NCBI GenBank assembly: GCA_036676475.1 | Contig: JAKFCU010000107.1 | Coordinates: 4,136 to 68,135, forward strand | Direction: 5' to 3' | Length of the DNA: 64,000 nt | From: LC029 sp036676475 | Lineage (GTDB): Bacteria > Bacillota > Bacilli > Aneurinibacillales > RAOX-1 | Notes under the pieces: generated by a model | Databases searched by the model: none | What the model was told of the DNA's origin: nothing | What the model saw: the letters and a program-made list of their open reading frames with translations, nothing else | Shown: positions 49,096 to 57,812 of the stretch, piece by piece | Layout: every line of letters begins with the position of its first letter | Numbering within the stretch: the stretch's first letter is position 1 | Made by a program: the position numbers and the translations under genes

Positions 49096-49757
49096 GCGTG
49101 TATTTTGCTTATGTATTCATGGTGGGCTATACATACAGCCCAAATAAGCAGGTCCTGATTACGCCTCATGACCATATCAGATGCCTGGTTGGATGCCTCC
49201 TGCTGGGCAGGGGTCAAGGTTCCGCTCCAGTTCAAAACGCTTTTTCCAACAGAAGCAGGTCTTAAATCCGAGAGGTAGAACAAGGGCATACATACCTTGC
49301 TTCGCCCCATTTGAAGGCATAAGCGACAATAAGCACATCGATCCCGACAAGCGGCACAAGGCGCATCCACGATATCAGATTGCCCGCAACGGTTGCAGAT
49401 TCGTTCTTTTAGACTCACGCCGGGTATCACTAACGCTTGTCCTTCTAAATAGAGATACTGAACCGTATCCTTCCAGTTTTCTGGAGCTAGATATTGAAGT
49501 TCCTCTCCTAATAAGGCACGCCCCCGAGGGATGGTGGCAGCACCTGACCTCGCTTTTTCTATTCGGGACTCATCAGACAAACAGTCATGCACTTCCTTTC
49601 GATCATCGGCATAATCATAAAGGCGGCCAATAGAATAAGGGTTAGTCCATTGCGTAAGAAAGACTTCCCCTTTCTCAAACCAATAGGCTTGATCAAACGT
49701 AAGATCCAATGTCAAAAATTCTCGTCCACCCTTTTCATAACGGACAAATGATATCAA
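49092..49757 (-). CDS. comFA: ComFA N-terminal half (split by prophage)
   Basis: A TTG start after AAGGAGGGGGTATCT gives 221 aa. It has the ComFA zinc finger (CNRCGQ, CAACRDRCAYC, RLCLQMGRS), then the Q-motif region WSGTLTPAQQEASNQ and LLIWAVC, where the gene is cut immediately before GAGKT. The last 12 residues are encoded by phage DNA. A stable truncated product without ATPase motifs might be made. degU and degS lie just upstream in the usual chromosomal order. Confidence 0.92.
   Translation of the reverse strand: MISFVRYEKGGREFLTLDLTFDQAYWFEKGEVFLTQWTNPYSIGRLYDYADDRKEVHDCLSDESRIEKARSGAATIPRGRALLGEELQYLAPENWKDTVQYLYLEGQALVIPGVSLKERICNRCGQSDIVDAPCAACRDRCAYCRLCLQMGRSKVCMPLFYLSDLRPASVGKSVLNWSGTLTPAQQEASNQASDMVMRRNQDLLIWAVCIAHHEYISKIHA
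49107..49133. other. Right prophage attachment site
   Basis: The arm GCTTATGTATTCAT (49107-49120) is the exact inverse of the left arm. A 10-bp spacer leads to ACA (49131-49133), the complement of the shared TGT. Beyond it lies comFA coding sequence (WAVC). Confidence 0.85.
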
Positions 49758-49918
49758 AGATACCCCCTCCTTCTTATACGCCCCAAAAGGATAGCATGAG
49801 TTTCTGAAATCTAAAAAAGTGCTTTCAGCCTGAAAGGTCCCAATATAGGAGTTGAATGGTTAAACCCACTAATTTTTGATAGGATAGGGATTGGAAAAAG
49901 AAAGGAAGGAGAAATAAT

Positions 49919-50584
49919 ATGGGATTTGATGAGGAATATCAATCTTTTTTAGATTTTCATTTACAGTCAAGAAAGGGTGAGCGACTCCGGCGATTAAAGG
50001 ATGGACATCGCCAAGCAGAAAAATTGTTTTTAAAGAATGTTTGGTGGCCTTTGTTTCATGATTTTGAACACCTTCATCCGGAATATGAGATTCAAGACTT
50101 TAAAGATGGACAACGTTATTTAGACTTTGCCTACCTTCGTCCTACGATAAAAATTTGCTTTGAAATTGATGGATATGGGCCTCATCTCAAACAAATAAGT
50201 CGCTGGCAGTTTGCAGATAGTTTGGAGCGGCAAAACCAACTTATTATTGATGGCTGGACCGTGATTCGTTTCTCCTATGATCAAGTGGTTGAACATCCCA
50301 GACGGTGCCAACAGATCACCCATCAGATTATGGCCATCATGTTAGGACAAGGTTTTGGGCGTTTACAGCTATCTTTTATTGAAAAAGAAGTGGTTCGATT
50401 CGCTTTATGTCATGGCAATACCTTTTCACCAGGCGATATTCGTGAATTGTTAAATCTGAGTCCTAAAACGGTTAAGAAAATTCTATCCGAAATGGTTGAA
50501 AAAAGAATTATTCAGTCCGGGTTAGGGAAGAAGCGGATCCATGCCTACCGCCTCATGAATGAAATTAGAAACCCTTTTTTGTAA
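49919..50584 (+). CDS. DUF559/Vsr-like nuclease-fold protein with winged helix
   Basis: The 221-residue product has the DUF559 pattern YLDFAYLRPTIKICFEIDGYGPH, DSLERQNQLIIDGWTVIRFSYDQVVEHP (acidic ligands, then R and GW). A C-terminal winged helix follows (ALCHGNTFSPGDIRELLNLSPKTVKKILSEMVEKRI). Probably chromosomal. A DNA-binding or nuclease role is inferred from the fold. Confidence 0.78.
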   Translation: MGFDEEYQSFLDFHLQSRKGERLRRLKDGHRQAEKLFLKNVWWPLFHDFEHLHPEYEIQDFKDGQRYLDFAYLRPTIKICFEIDGYGPHLKQISRWQFADSLERQNQLIIDGWTVIRFSYDQVVEHPRRCQQITHQIMAIMLGQGFGRLQLSFIEKEVVRFALCHGNTFSPGDIRELLNLSPKTVKKILSEMVEKRIIQSGLGKKRIHAYRLMNEIRNPFL

Positions 50585-50632
50585 GAGTAAAAACTCCCAT
50601 TACACCTTAAATTCAAAGAAAAATGGCAAAAA

Positions 50633-50765
50633 TAAAGGGAAAAATTCCACTTAGAGCTCAAATATTGACCAAAGATGAAGCGAAAACAGGAAGTAAAGGG
50701 AATTATTCCGCTTATTTGAACCAAAAATCTGAGAAGTCCTCCTCTAATGGGAAATTTTGCGCTTA
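50633..50765. repeat. Three degenerate 21-bp intergenic repeats
   Basis: Copies at 50633, 50694 and 50745 follow TAAAGGGAAWWATTCCRCTTA with a palindromic GGGAA..TTCC centre. They fill the gap between the DUF559-like gene and the glycosyltransferase-like gene. They look like a dispersed small palindromic repeat family. Confidence 0.65.
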
Positions 50766-50797
50766 TTCGTACATCCCAGTTCCCCTCTAATTTACAC

Positions 50798-51211
50798 CTA
50801 CGTTGTCTGAATCGACTCTCTTCTTAACCCTTGGCGCAGATCGACCGTCATATGGGAGGATGGTTCCTCTTGATCCACGGAAACCAAGCTGATTTGGCCT
50901 CTTGACACCACTTCCACCTGATCAAACAGGAAGGGGGTTTCTTTTTGAAGGGCGCCAAGAATTTGTTCAGAGCTATCGGTTGAACCGTAATCATAGACGA
51001 TCATGTGCAATGGTCTTCCCTGCGTGTGTGAAAGGTGAACAAGAGAACGGATGGCGCCTTCCAGACATGTTTCTGAGTTGTAGACGTGAAGGTGAACACG
51101 CAGCTCATCGTCACCCTGCTTATAATAAGGATTCCACCTCATCATGAGATGGGTGAGGATGGTGGTTAAACCGTAAATAGCCAGTAACCAAATGACCAAC
51201 ATCGCAATCAC
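50798..51211 (-). CDS. Membrane-anchored glycosyltransferase-like protein, short
   Basis: A GTG start after GGAGGGGTATCC gives 137 aa. One N-terminal membrane helix is followed by part of a GT-A type fold (RVHLHVYNSETCLEGAIRSL; HMIVYDYGSTDSSEQIL). The chain is far shorter than normal family-2 glycosyltransferases and lacks the downstream catalytic part. Similar short proteins adjoin degSU in relatives; function unclear. Confidence 0.65.
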   Translation of the reverse strand: MIAMLVIWLLAIYGLTTILTHLMMRWNPYYKQGDDELRVHLHVYNSETCLEGAIRSLVHLSHTQGRPLHMIVYDYGSTDSSEQILGALQKETPFLFDQVEVVSRGQISLVSVDQEEPSSHMTVDLRQGLRRESIQTT

Positions 51212-51267
51212 GGATACCCCTCCTTTTTGCTAATAGGATATTCCATGAAGCGAAAGGAAGTGATTGT

Positions 51268-51960
51268 TTAGCTGATTTTCACCCAGCCGTTCTTGATCGA
51301 TACCACGACAGCTTGGGTTCGATCCTGGACAACCAATTTTTGAAGAATGCTGGATACATGGTTCTTGACCGTTTTTTCACTAATATAAAGGTAGTCCCCA
51401 ATGCTCTTATTGCTTCTTCCCTCAGCCATCAGCTGCAGAACTTCCTTTTCCCTAGGGGTTAATGAAGAAAAGCGCTCGGATCCGGTTCCTTCCATAATTT
51501 CTACCGCCACTTCATGATCCTGCATCGTGCTTAGACGACGGTATTCTGTAATCAGCTTTCCGGTCACTTTGGGATGAATATAGGCCGCACCTCCGGCCAC
51601 TACTTGAATCGCTTCGATTAGCGCATCCGAATCCATTTCCTTCAACAAGTAACCAGATGCCCCGGAGGAAATGACTTGGTGCACATAGTTCTCATCATCA
51701 TGAATAGAGAGAACCACCACTTTGGATTCCGGAGATATCCCTTTTATCTTCTCGGTTGCTTCTACGCCATTCATTTTTGGCATATTAATATCCATTAGGA
51801 AAACATCCGGGTGTAGAGATTCAGCTAGCTCGCATGCTTCTTCTCCATTCGAAGCAATCCCCACGACATCAAAGTTAGATTCCATTTCCAATATTCTTTT
51901 GATTCCTTCACGGAACAAAGGATGATCATCAACAATGACAATTCTGATGATTTCATTCAT
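51268..51960 (-). CDS. degU: Response regulator DegU
   Basis: ATG 51960 follows GAAGGAGAGATTGTT, giving 230 aa. The receiver domain has DD near the start, the phospho-Asp in VFLMDINMPKMNG, and the K of GYLLKEMD. The LuxR-type HTH (LTPREKEVLQLMAEGRSNKSIGDYLYISEKTVKNHV) is C-terminal. It controls exoenzymes, motility and competence with DegS, encoded just upstream. Confidence 0.95.
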   Translation of the reverse strand: MNEIIRIVIVDDHPLFREGIKRILEMESNFDVVGIASNGEEACELAESLHPDVFLMDINMPKMNGVEATEKIKGISPESKVVVLSIHDDENYVHQVISSGASGYLLKEMDSDALIEAIQVVAGGAAYIHPKVTGKLITEYRRLSTMQDHEVAVEIMEGTGSERFSSLTPREKEVLQLMAEGRSNKSIGDYLYISEKTVKNHVSSILQKLVVQDRTQAVVVSIKNGWVKIS

Positions 51961-51991
51961 AACAATCTCTCCTTCCATAAATCATATATTT

Positions 51992-53131
51992 TTAACGGTT
52001 GATGGGAATGGAAAAGACGACCCGAGTTCCCTTGCCTTTATGCGAATGGATGTCCAATTTACCGTCCAATAGATTAATTCGTTCTTTCATCCCCATAATA
52101 CCAAATTGCGGCATTCCTGTCTGGTCGATATGGTCAAATCCCACACCATCGTCTTTGACCATACCGGTAATCAACTCGGATCCAAACTCTAGTTTGACCT
52201 GAAGGTTTTGGGCTTGGGAGTGCTTCCCTGCATTATTCATAGCTTCCTGAATCAGGCGGAAAATCACGACGCCCACAGAAGAAGGCAACCGTTCCTCACG
52301 GCCTAAAGTAATCAATTCCGCCTCGATTTGCGAGCGTTGGGAAAAATCCTCCATGTATTTACGCAGGGTAGGAACGATTCCTAAGTCGTCTAAGGCCATC
52401 GGGCGAAGATCGAAAATGATCTTCCGCACTTCTCCTAAGGTCATCCGCACGGTATCCTTCAACGATCTCAATTCTTCCTTCGCTTCCTCTATTTTCCCCT
52501 GGTCGAGTATACGCTCTGCAATTTCACTGCGGATCACGATATTCGCCATCGATTGAGCAGGTCCATCATGAATTTCGCGGGCAACCCGCTTTCGTTCTTC
52601 TTCCTGGGCTTGAATGATTTGCACAGCGAACATTTGCCTTTGCTGAGCAGACTTCACCGTTTCACTGAAATTACGCAGGTCACCGGTCAAATAACCGAGA
52701 ACGGCCCCGATCTGGGACATCAGATTCTCCGCTTTTTCAATGGTGTCCGTTAGATTTTTCAAACGTCTTTCTAATTCATCCCGACGAGTGCGGAGATTCT
52801 GCTCCTTTTCCCGGGAGACAGAAAGCTCTGCTTGCAATTGACTGGCCTGTTCATAAATACTTTGGATATCGGCTTCTCCATACTTCTTGAAATTTCGGCT
52901 TACCTCCACCAGCCTTACTCGGCTAAGACGAAACTTCCTTTCTAATTCATCGGTCTGGTCGATGATTCGGATGACATCTTTCTTAATTTTTTCTAACTCT
53001 TCACGCGTACTTAGTGTTTCCACGCGAGCATTTTCAGCGATGCTAAAAATCTGTTCCTTGCTGCTTTCGACAGCAGAAATAGTTTTCTTAAACACTACAT
53101 CTAAGTGAGTGAGATTAATCGTATTTGGCAT
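51992..53131 (-). CDS. degS: Sensor histidine kinase DegS
   Basis: The 379-residue cytoplasmic kinase has a coiled-coil DegS sensor region (about 1-170), the HisKA_3 H-box REIHDGPAQSMANIVIR and the HATPase (EAMNNAGKHSQAQNLQVKL, GVGFD, GMKERINLLDGKL). It has no membrane helices, as in Bacillus DegS. It is co-transcribed with degU. Confidence 0.96.
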   Translation of the reverse strand: MPNTINLTHLDVVFKKTISAVESSKEQIFSIAENARVETLSTREELEKIKKDVIRIIDQTDELERKFRLSRVRLVEVSRNFKKYGEADIQSIYEQASQLQAELSVSREKEQNLRTRRDELERRLKNLTDTIEKAENLMSQIGAVLGYLTGDLRNFSETVKSAQQRQMFAVQIIQAQEEERKRVAREIHDGPAQSMANIVIRSEIAERILDQGKIEEAKEELRSLKDTVRMTLGEVRKIIFDLRPMALDDLGIVPTLRKYMEDFSQRSQIEAELITLGREERLPSSVGVVIFRLIQEAMNNAGKHSQAQNLQVKLEFGSELITGMVKDDGVGFDHIDQTGMPQFGIMGMKERINLLDGKLDIHSHKGKGTRVVFSIPINR

Positions 53132-53585
53132 AGTCCTTTCTCACTTCCTTTTTCTTCTATTGATAATCACTCGAATCCTCTGTTCGAACTGTATTCCATC
53201 CACTATAAGCTTTCCTACCCATCATCAAAGGTAATTAGTACCTCGTTTACCCTGGGTCAATCGTCCTGTATTTATAAATTCGTAGAATTCTGCGAGTTTT
53301 AGGGGGTGAAAATGCTGATCTTTTAAAAATTTCAATAGTATCATTAACCCTCTCATGATTCCATCTCTTTCTACACAATTCGACATGAAGGTCGAAATAC
53401 CTATAGGTAAGTAATGGATTTCTATTTTATTATACCGAAAATGTGAAAAACTCGAGTGCAAATATCTATTATCTTACAACTAGGCACTTGACCAAACCAT
53501 TTAATCCGGATTGGCATACGATATTTATAGGAACATCTGAGTTCTTTCAGAATGTAACCGAATTCATAGAATTGGGGGCATGTCT
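53132..53585. other. Regulatory region upstream of degS
   Basis: The stretch contains a possible 43-codon frame (listed separately) and a dyad TTCGAC-ATGAAG-GTCGAA near 53382. No other gene is visible. Control sequences for degSU and the divergent membrane gene are expected here. Confidence 0.4.
53225..53356 (-). CDS. Possible 43-residue protein upstream of degS
   Basis: The frame MRGLMILLKFLKDQHFHPLKLAEFYEFINTGRLTQGKRG... looks protein-like (helical, low AT bias), and AAAGAGATGG precedes ATG at modest spacing. It lies on the degS strand. It might be a leader or small regulator, or chance. Confidence 0.35.
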   Translation of the reverse strand: MRGLMILLKFLKDQHFHPLKLAEFYEFINTGRLTQGKRGTNYL

Positions 53586-53831
53586 ATGTATTGGTTAATT
53601 TGGGCAGTTGCAGGATTAGTAGCCTGGTGGGCAATGGGTCAATGGATGAAGGGAAATGAAGGCATGGGGGGTTCGTGGGCATCTTTAGTCATGTCGCTTG
53701 TCGGTGCCGGACTGGGAGACTTGGCCTTAGGCGATTGGCTGTGGATGCTCGGAGGCTATAATGTCGTCGCCGGATTGATCGGGGCATTCGTTGTAAACTG
53801 GCTTTGGGGACTGCTTAAGTCAACCAGATAG
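53586..53831 (+). CDS. GlsB/YeaQ/YmgE-like membrane protein
   Basis: ATG 53586 is best spaced after GGGGG, giving 81 aa. There are three Gly-rich membrane helices (WLIWAVAGLVAWWAMG; SLVMSLVGAGLGDLAL; VVAGLIGAFVVNWLWGLL), matching the transglycosylase-associated/GlsB family of small stress-related proteins. It ends in a strong terminator. Confidence 0.72.
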   Translation: MYWLIWAVAGLVAWWAMGQWMKGNEGMGGSWASLVMSLVGAGLGDLALGDWLWMLGGYNVVAGLIGAFVVNWLWGLLKSTR

Positions 53832-53854
53832 ATAAATGCACGAATTTATAATGG

Positions 53855-53884
53855 AAAGAACCCGCAGTTAGCCGGGTTCTTTTG
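53855..53884 (+). terminator. Rho-independent terminator
   Basis: AGAACCCG (53857-53864) pairs with CGGGTTCT (53873-53880), followed by TTTTG. Confidence 0.85.
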
Positions 53885-53967
53885 TTTTTCATTCTAGGAG
53901 TTAAGCTATAACTCTATCAACTATTTTATGTATAATAGATAGATATAGAAAGCTAGGAGGGAGATTA

Positions 53968-54861
53968 TTGAACATCTATAAAAGTATAGGACTGGCATGC
54001 CTGCTCACTTACACTTTTCATGCCGCGCCTGTTCAAGCCGTAAACACCTTACCCGGGCATCCTTTTGTTGACATGGTGGGGTCATTTGCAGAAGATGCCG
54101 TTTCTTTCTTATATCAGCAGGGATTCGTGAGTGGCGTTTCCGATGATTCCTTTGGTCCCAATCAAGCCATGAATAGAAAGCACTTTACTCTTTTGCTTGC
54201 CCAAGCATTAGGGTTACAGCCTGTTTTCCCAACGGAAGCCACTTTCCTTGATGTTCCGGCAAATTTACCAGAATATGGATATATCGAAGCCGTCCATCAG
54301 CTTGAACTAATGAACGGGATCGGTCCTCAACAGTTTGGAGCAGACCGTCCGATTACCCGTCAGGATGTTGCCGTTATTTTATACAAGGTGTTGGGGAACA
54401 ACGAGAACGAGAGCTCCCTTCATGATGGAATAATCCCTTATAAAGATCACAAGCAAATTAAACCGTATGCTCAAGAAGCCGTTCTTTATGTTACCACAAA
54501 AGGAATCATGACCGGTTCCGAAGACTTATTTTATCCTAATAAGCCAATTACTCGTGCTGAATCCGCTGTGCTATGCCAAAAAATAGTTAAAAAAATGATC
54601 GAACGTGCAGCATCCCCGGAATGGTTCGTTTTTGACAAAATTACCTTAAAGCCAGGAGAAAGTAAGGAGATCAAGCTCCAACACACCGATGTCCCCATTC
54701 CCTTCCTCCATTCATGGGGACTCGATCATAGCGAAATCGGATCGATTTCAGCTGATGGCCTATTCACGGCCAAACAGCCTGGTACGGCTGTTATTTCTTT
54801 GAATATCGGAACCAAAACCTATCAAATAAAAGTGGAGGTAAAGGAGGGAGAACAACCTTGA
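53968..54861 (+). CDS. S-layer-homology (SLH) protein with Ig-like tail
   Basis: A TTG start after AGGAGGGAGATTA gives 297 aa. The signal peptide ends near VQA (residue 24). Three SLH repeats follow (FVDMVGSFAEDAVSFLYQQGFVSG; IEAVHQLELMNGIGPQQFGADRPITRQD; YAQEAVLYVTTKGIMTGSEDLFYPNKPITRAE). The C-terminal 75 residues are Big_2-like. SLH domains bind pyruvylated wall polymer, so this is a surface protein, coupled to the next gene. Confidence 0.9.
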   Translation: MNIYKSIGLACLLTYTFHAAPVQAVNTLPGHPFVDMVGSFAEDAVSFLYQQGFVSGVSDDSFGPNQAMNRKHFTLLLAQALGLQPVFPTEATFLDVPANLPEYGYIEAVHQLELMNGIGPQQFGADRPITRQDVAVILYKVLGNNENESSLHDGIIPYKDHKQIKPYAQEAVLYVTTKGIMTGSEDLFYPNKPITRAESAVLCQKIVKKMIERAASPEWFVFDKITLKPGESKEIKLQHTDVPIPFLHSWGLDHSEIGSISADGLFTAKQPGTAVISLNIGTKTYQIKVEVKEGEQP

Positions 54862-56456
54862 TGATACTACGCTCGATCATCGCCCTACTCTTCATGAGCT
54901 TGATCATTCCACTGTGGGGTGGAACAACCGTATGGGCATCCACTGAATCCGTCACCGATTGGGCTCCAGAGTCAACCTATAAAATCATGGCTGACGTCCC
55001 TGATGCCGCATTTCAGGAAACGGAATATAAAAGCTATTCCGGCCCCATTGATGGATTAGCGTCCAAAAGTGAAGGCTGGACTGGTTTTTTCCGGCAGGGA
55101 GGCCGCACCATCACCGTCGACTTGGGAGAACAAAAGGCGATTAGCCAAATCTCCCTCGAGTTTCGCCAAGATAGCAAGATGGGTGTCTATTTACCAAAAT
55201 ATATAGACGTACACATTTCAAGTAATGGCAAGAGTTGGAGTAGACTTGGCCGCATTCACCATGCAGTGGCTGCCAATGAACCACAGGTCAACCGAGCCTT
55301 CGGTCTGGTCTTTCCACAAGTCACTTCACGCTATGTAAAAATTAGTTTTCCAGTAGATGTTTGGACCTTTGCCAGACACCTATCCATTGCTGGACCTACT
55401 TCAGCGGTTGGACGACCGCTATCCTTAGCTCATGAAGTGAACACGCCTCTATCAGGAAGTCCATTTTTACAGATTCCTGGCATCGAGGACATCCTATTAG
55501 TCTATACGGGTGCTCATGAAGAAAAGGGAAAGTGGACCGCGAGCGACTTTTCTCCCGTTGTAGCGTATTCCGAAGGAGGAGTCGTAAAAGGAAAAATGTT
55601 CGACACGATTTTATTTCTTCCTTATTATGATGTTCCCACAACCAAAGATGGCTGGAGCAACTATGCCACAGACCTCTTTGCGAAAGACATTCAACTGGAC
55701 GCCCTTAATCAGGCCGTAGGGAAACTCCAAGATAAATTAGGTGCCGGTTATAAAGAAAAAGTCATCCTGAGCCTGCCTTATCCGGACCCTAAACTAGAAG
55801 ACTTCGGGACGATAGATGAAGAACAGCCCTCTCTCTCTTTTTCAGCTGAAAAAGTAGGGATCCAATCTGCACTGCAAAACCGCATTCGGGCGATTCACTG
55901 GTTCCATCAGCTTCTCAAGACCAAGTGGGAGGAAGCCAAGTTTGAGCACTTGGAATTAGCAGGCATTTATTGGTATAAAGAGACCATTGATCCCACCATT
56001 TCAGAAGATGTGGCTTTGGTGAAAAACAGTGCGTCCATCGTGCATGAAGGCGGCCTTCCGTTCTTCTGGATTCCTTATTATGGGTCCGTCGGATACGATC
56101 AATGGAAGGACTATGGCTTTGATTATGCCATCCTTCAACCGAATTATTATGCTAACCAGGTTCCTCCTGTGGAACGGATGAATAACGTACACGATGCCGC
56201 TAAAAAATCTAAAATGGCAATTGAAGTAGAGATAGATGAAAAAGTCTTAACCAGTCGTTACTATTATGATTTATTTTATAAACAGTTAGAGAAGGGTCAT
56301 GAGCTTGGTTTAGATGGAGAAGTAACCAATGCTTACTATGCCGGATCCAAAACCATGGTCCAATTGGCTAACAGCCAAATTCCTGAAGCGAGAAAGATTT
56401 ATGATGATATGTATAAGTGGATTTCGGGGCAGTATGAAGGACGAGGAAAAGACTAG
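54861..56456 (+). CDS. Secreted DUF4855 protein with F5/8-type C (discoidin-like) domain
   Basis: ATG overlaps the SLH gene stop (TGATG), giving 531 aa with a signal peptide. Residues about 45-170 look like a discoidin-type carbohydrate-binding domain (YSGPIDGLASKSEGWTGFFRQGGRTITVDLGE ... RYVKISFPVDVWTFARHLSI). The rest is DUF4855, a probable glycoside-hydrolase-like TIM barrel (FDTILFLPYYDVPTTKDGW; GIYWYKETI; FFWIPYYGS; AIEVEIDEKVL). Likely acts on surface glycans with the SLH partner. Confidence 0.85.
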   Translation: MILRSIIALLFMSLIIPLWGGTTVWASTESVTDWAPESTYKIMADVPDAAFQETEYKSYSGPIDGLASKSEGWTGFFRQGGRTITVDLGEQKAISQISLEFRQDSKMGVYLPKYIDVHISSNGKSWSRLGRIHHAVAANEPQVNRAFGLVFPQVTSRYVKISFPVDVWTFARHLSIAGPTSAVGRPLSLAHEVNTPLSGSPFLQIPGIEDILLVYTGAHEEKGKWTASDFSPVVAYSEGGVVKGKMFDTILFLPYYDVPTTKDGWSNYATDLFAKDIQLDALNQAVGKLQDKLGAGYKEKVILSLPYPDPKLEDFGTIDEEQPSLSFSAEKVGIQSALQNRIRAIHWFHQLLKTKWEEAKFEHLELAGIYWYKETIDPTISEDVALVKNSASIVHEGGLPFFWIPYYGSVGYDQWKDYGFDYAILQPNYYANQVPPVERMNNVHDAAKKSKMAIEVEIDEKVLTSRYYYDLFYKQLEKGHELGLDGEVTNAYYAGSKTMVQLANSQIPEARKIYDDMYKWISGQYEGRGKD

Positions 56457-56477
56457 CTTTTTTAACATATCTAACAA

Positions 56478-56510
56478 CAAAACCACCAACTCTCAGGTTG
56501 GTGGTTTGTT
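56478..56510. terminator. Bidirectional terminator between DUF4855 gene and metK
   Basis: AAACCACCAAC (56480-56490) pairs with GTTGGTGGTTT (56497-56507) between convergent genes. Confidence 0.9.
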
Positions 56511-56518
56511 TATTAGCT

Positions 56519-57727
56519 TTACAATAATGCTTCCGCATCCTTCTTCAATGCTTCCGCTTTATCTGTACGCTCCCAAGGAACATTCAGATCGGTACGTCCG
56601 AAGTGTCCATAAGCGGCCGTTCCTTTGTAGATCGGGCGTCGAAGGTCCAATTCTTTGATGATTCCGGCTGGACGTAAGTCAAAATGCTTACGGATCAAAT
56701 CAACGATTTTATCCTCGGCAATTTTACCGGTTCCATACGTATCCACACTAATGGATACAGGTTGAGCTACGCCAATGGCATAAGCGACTTGAACTTCGCA
56801 CTTTTTCGCTAATCCAGCGGCTACAAGATTCTTCGCTACGTAACGGGCAGCGTAAGCAGCTGAACGGTCTACCTTCGTCGGATCCTTACCAGAGAATGCA
56901 CCCCCGCCGTGGCGAGCATATCCGCCGTAAGTATCTACGATGATCTTACGTCCCGTTAAACCAGCGTCCCCTTGAGGTCCACCGATAACAAAACGGCCAG
57001 TTGGGTTAATGAAATACTTCGTATTTTCATCTAAATATTCAGCAGGAACAACCGGCTTAATGACCTGCTCTTTCAAATCATTTTTGATTTGCTCAAGGGT
57101 TGCTTCTGGATCATGTTGTGTAGAGATAACAATAGTGTCAATACGCACAGGCTTATCTCCATCGTATTCAACCGATACCTGAGTCTTCCCATCTGGACGA
57201 AGGTAATTAAGCGTTCCATTTTTGCGGACTTCGGACAATTGGCGTGACAATTTGTGAGCAATCGAAATCGGAAGCGGCATAAGCTCAGGTGTTTCATTGG
57301 TCGCAAAACCGAACATTAATCCCTGATCCCCTGCCCCGATCGCATCGATTTGCTCATCGGTCATTTGACCTTCACGTGATTCTAAAGCTTCGTCAACTCC
57401 CATGGCGATATCGGGAGATTGTTCATCAATAGAAGTCAAAACAGCGCAAGTATCGGCATCAAAGCCATACTTTGCACGCGTATAACCGATCTGACGAATC
57501 GTTTCACGAACCACTTTGGGAATATCTACATAAGAAGTGGTGGTGATTTCCCCTGCTACTAATACCAGTCCAGTGGTGACGGATGTTTCACAAGCCACAC
57601 GCGCATTCGGATCTTGCTCAAGAATCGCATCCAGAATAGAGTCCGAGATTTGATCACAAATCTTATCAGGATGTCCTTCGGTTACTGATTCAGATGTGAA
57701 GAGATGACGTCCTTTTTGTAGGGCCAT
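56519..57727 (-). CDS. metK: S-adenosylmethionine synthetase
   Basis: ATG 57727 follows AGGAGGTACGTGTAC, giving 402 aa. MetK motifs: FTSESVTEGHPDKICDQISD, GAGDQGLMFGFA, FVIGGPQGDAGLTGRKIIVDTYGG, GGGAFSGKDPTKVDRSAAY. It makes SAM from methionine and ATP and is controlled by the SAM-I riboswitch directly upstream. Confidence 0.98.
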   Translation of the reverse strand: MALQKGRHLFTSESVTEGHPDKICDQISDSILDAILEQDPNARVACETSVTTGLVLVAGEITTTSYVDIPKVVRETIRQIGYTRAKYGFDADTCAVLTSIDEQSPDIAMGVDEALESREGQMTDEQIDAIGAGDQGLMFGFATNETPELMPLPISIAHKLSRQLSEVRKNGTLNYLRPDGKTQVSVEYDGDKPVRIDTIVISTQHDPEATLEQIKNDLKEQVIKPVVPAEYLDENTKYFINPTGRFVIGGPQGDAGLTGRKIIVDTYGGYARHGGGAFSGKDPTKVDRSAAYAARYVAKNLVAAGLAKKCEVQVAYAIGVAQPVSISVDTYGTGKIAEDKIVDLIRKHFDLRPAGIIKELDLRRPIYKGTAAYGHFGRTDLNVPWERTDKAEALKKDAEALL

Positions 57728-57812
57728 GTACACGTACCTCCTTAAAATAACTATATAAGATTACGGCACTCATTTCTTATTATGCTTCCGAACACTTCAA
57801 GAGGTGATGTAC

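Larger units (their letters stand above)
393..49133. mobile_element. Temperate siphophage prophage integrated in comFA
   Basis: The element is about 48.7 kb and bounded by the two halves of comFA. It holds integrase, lysogeny switch, recombination, replication, packaging, HK97-type head, siphovirus tail and holin/amidase lysis modules in the usual order, so it looks nearly complete. Structural and early genes are on the minus strand. Integrase, repressor and ImmA-like genes plus several isolated mini-genes are on the plus strand. Visible lesions are a methyltransferase gene broken by two frameshifts and an IS1182-type insertion in the accessory left end. No core virion, packaging or lysis gene appears broken, so inducibility is plausible. 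Confidence 0.96.
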
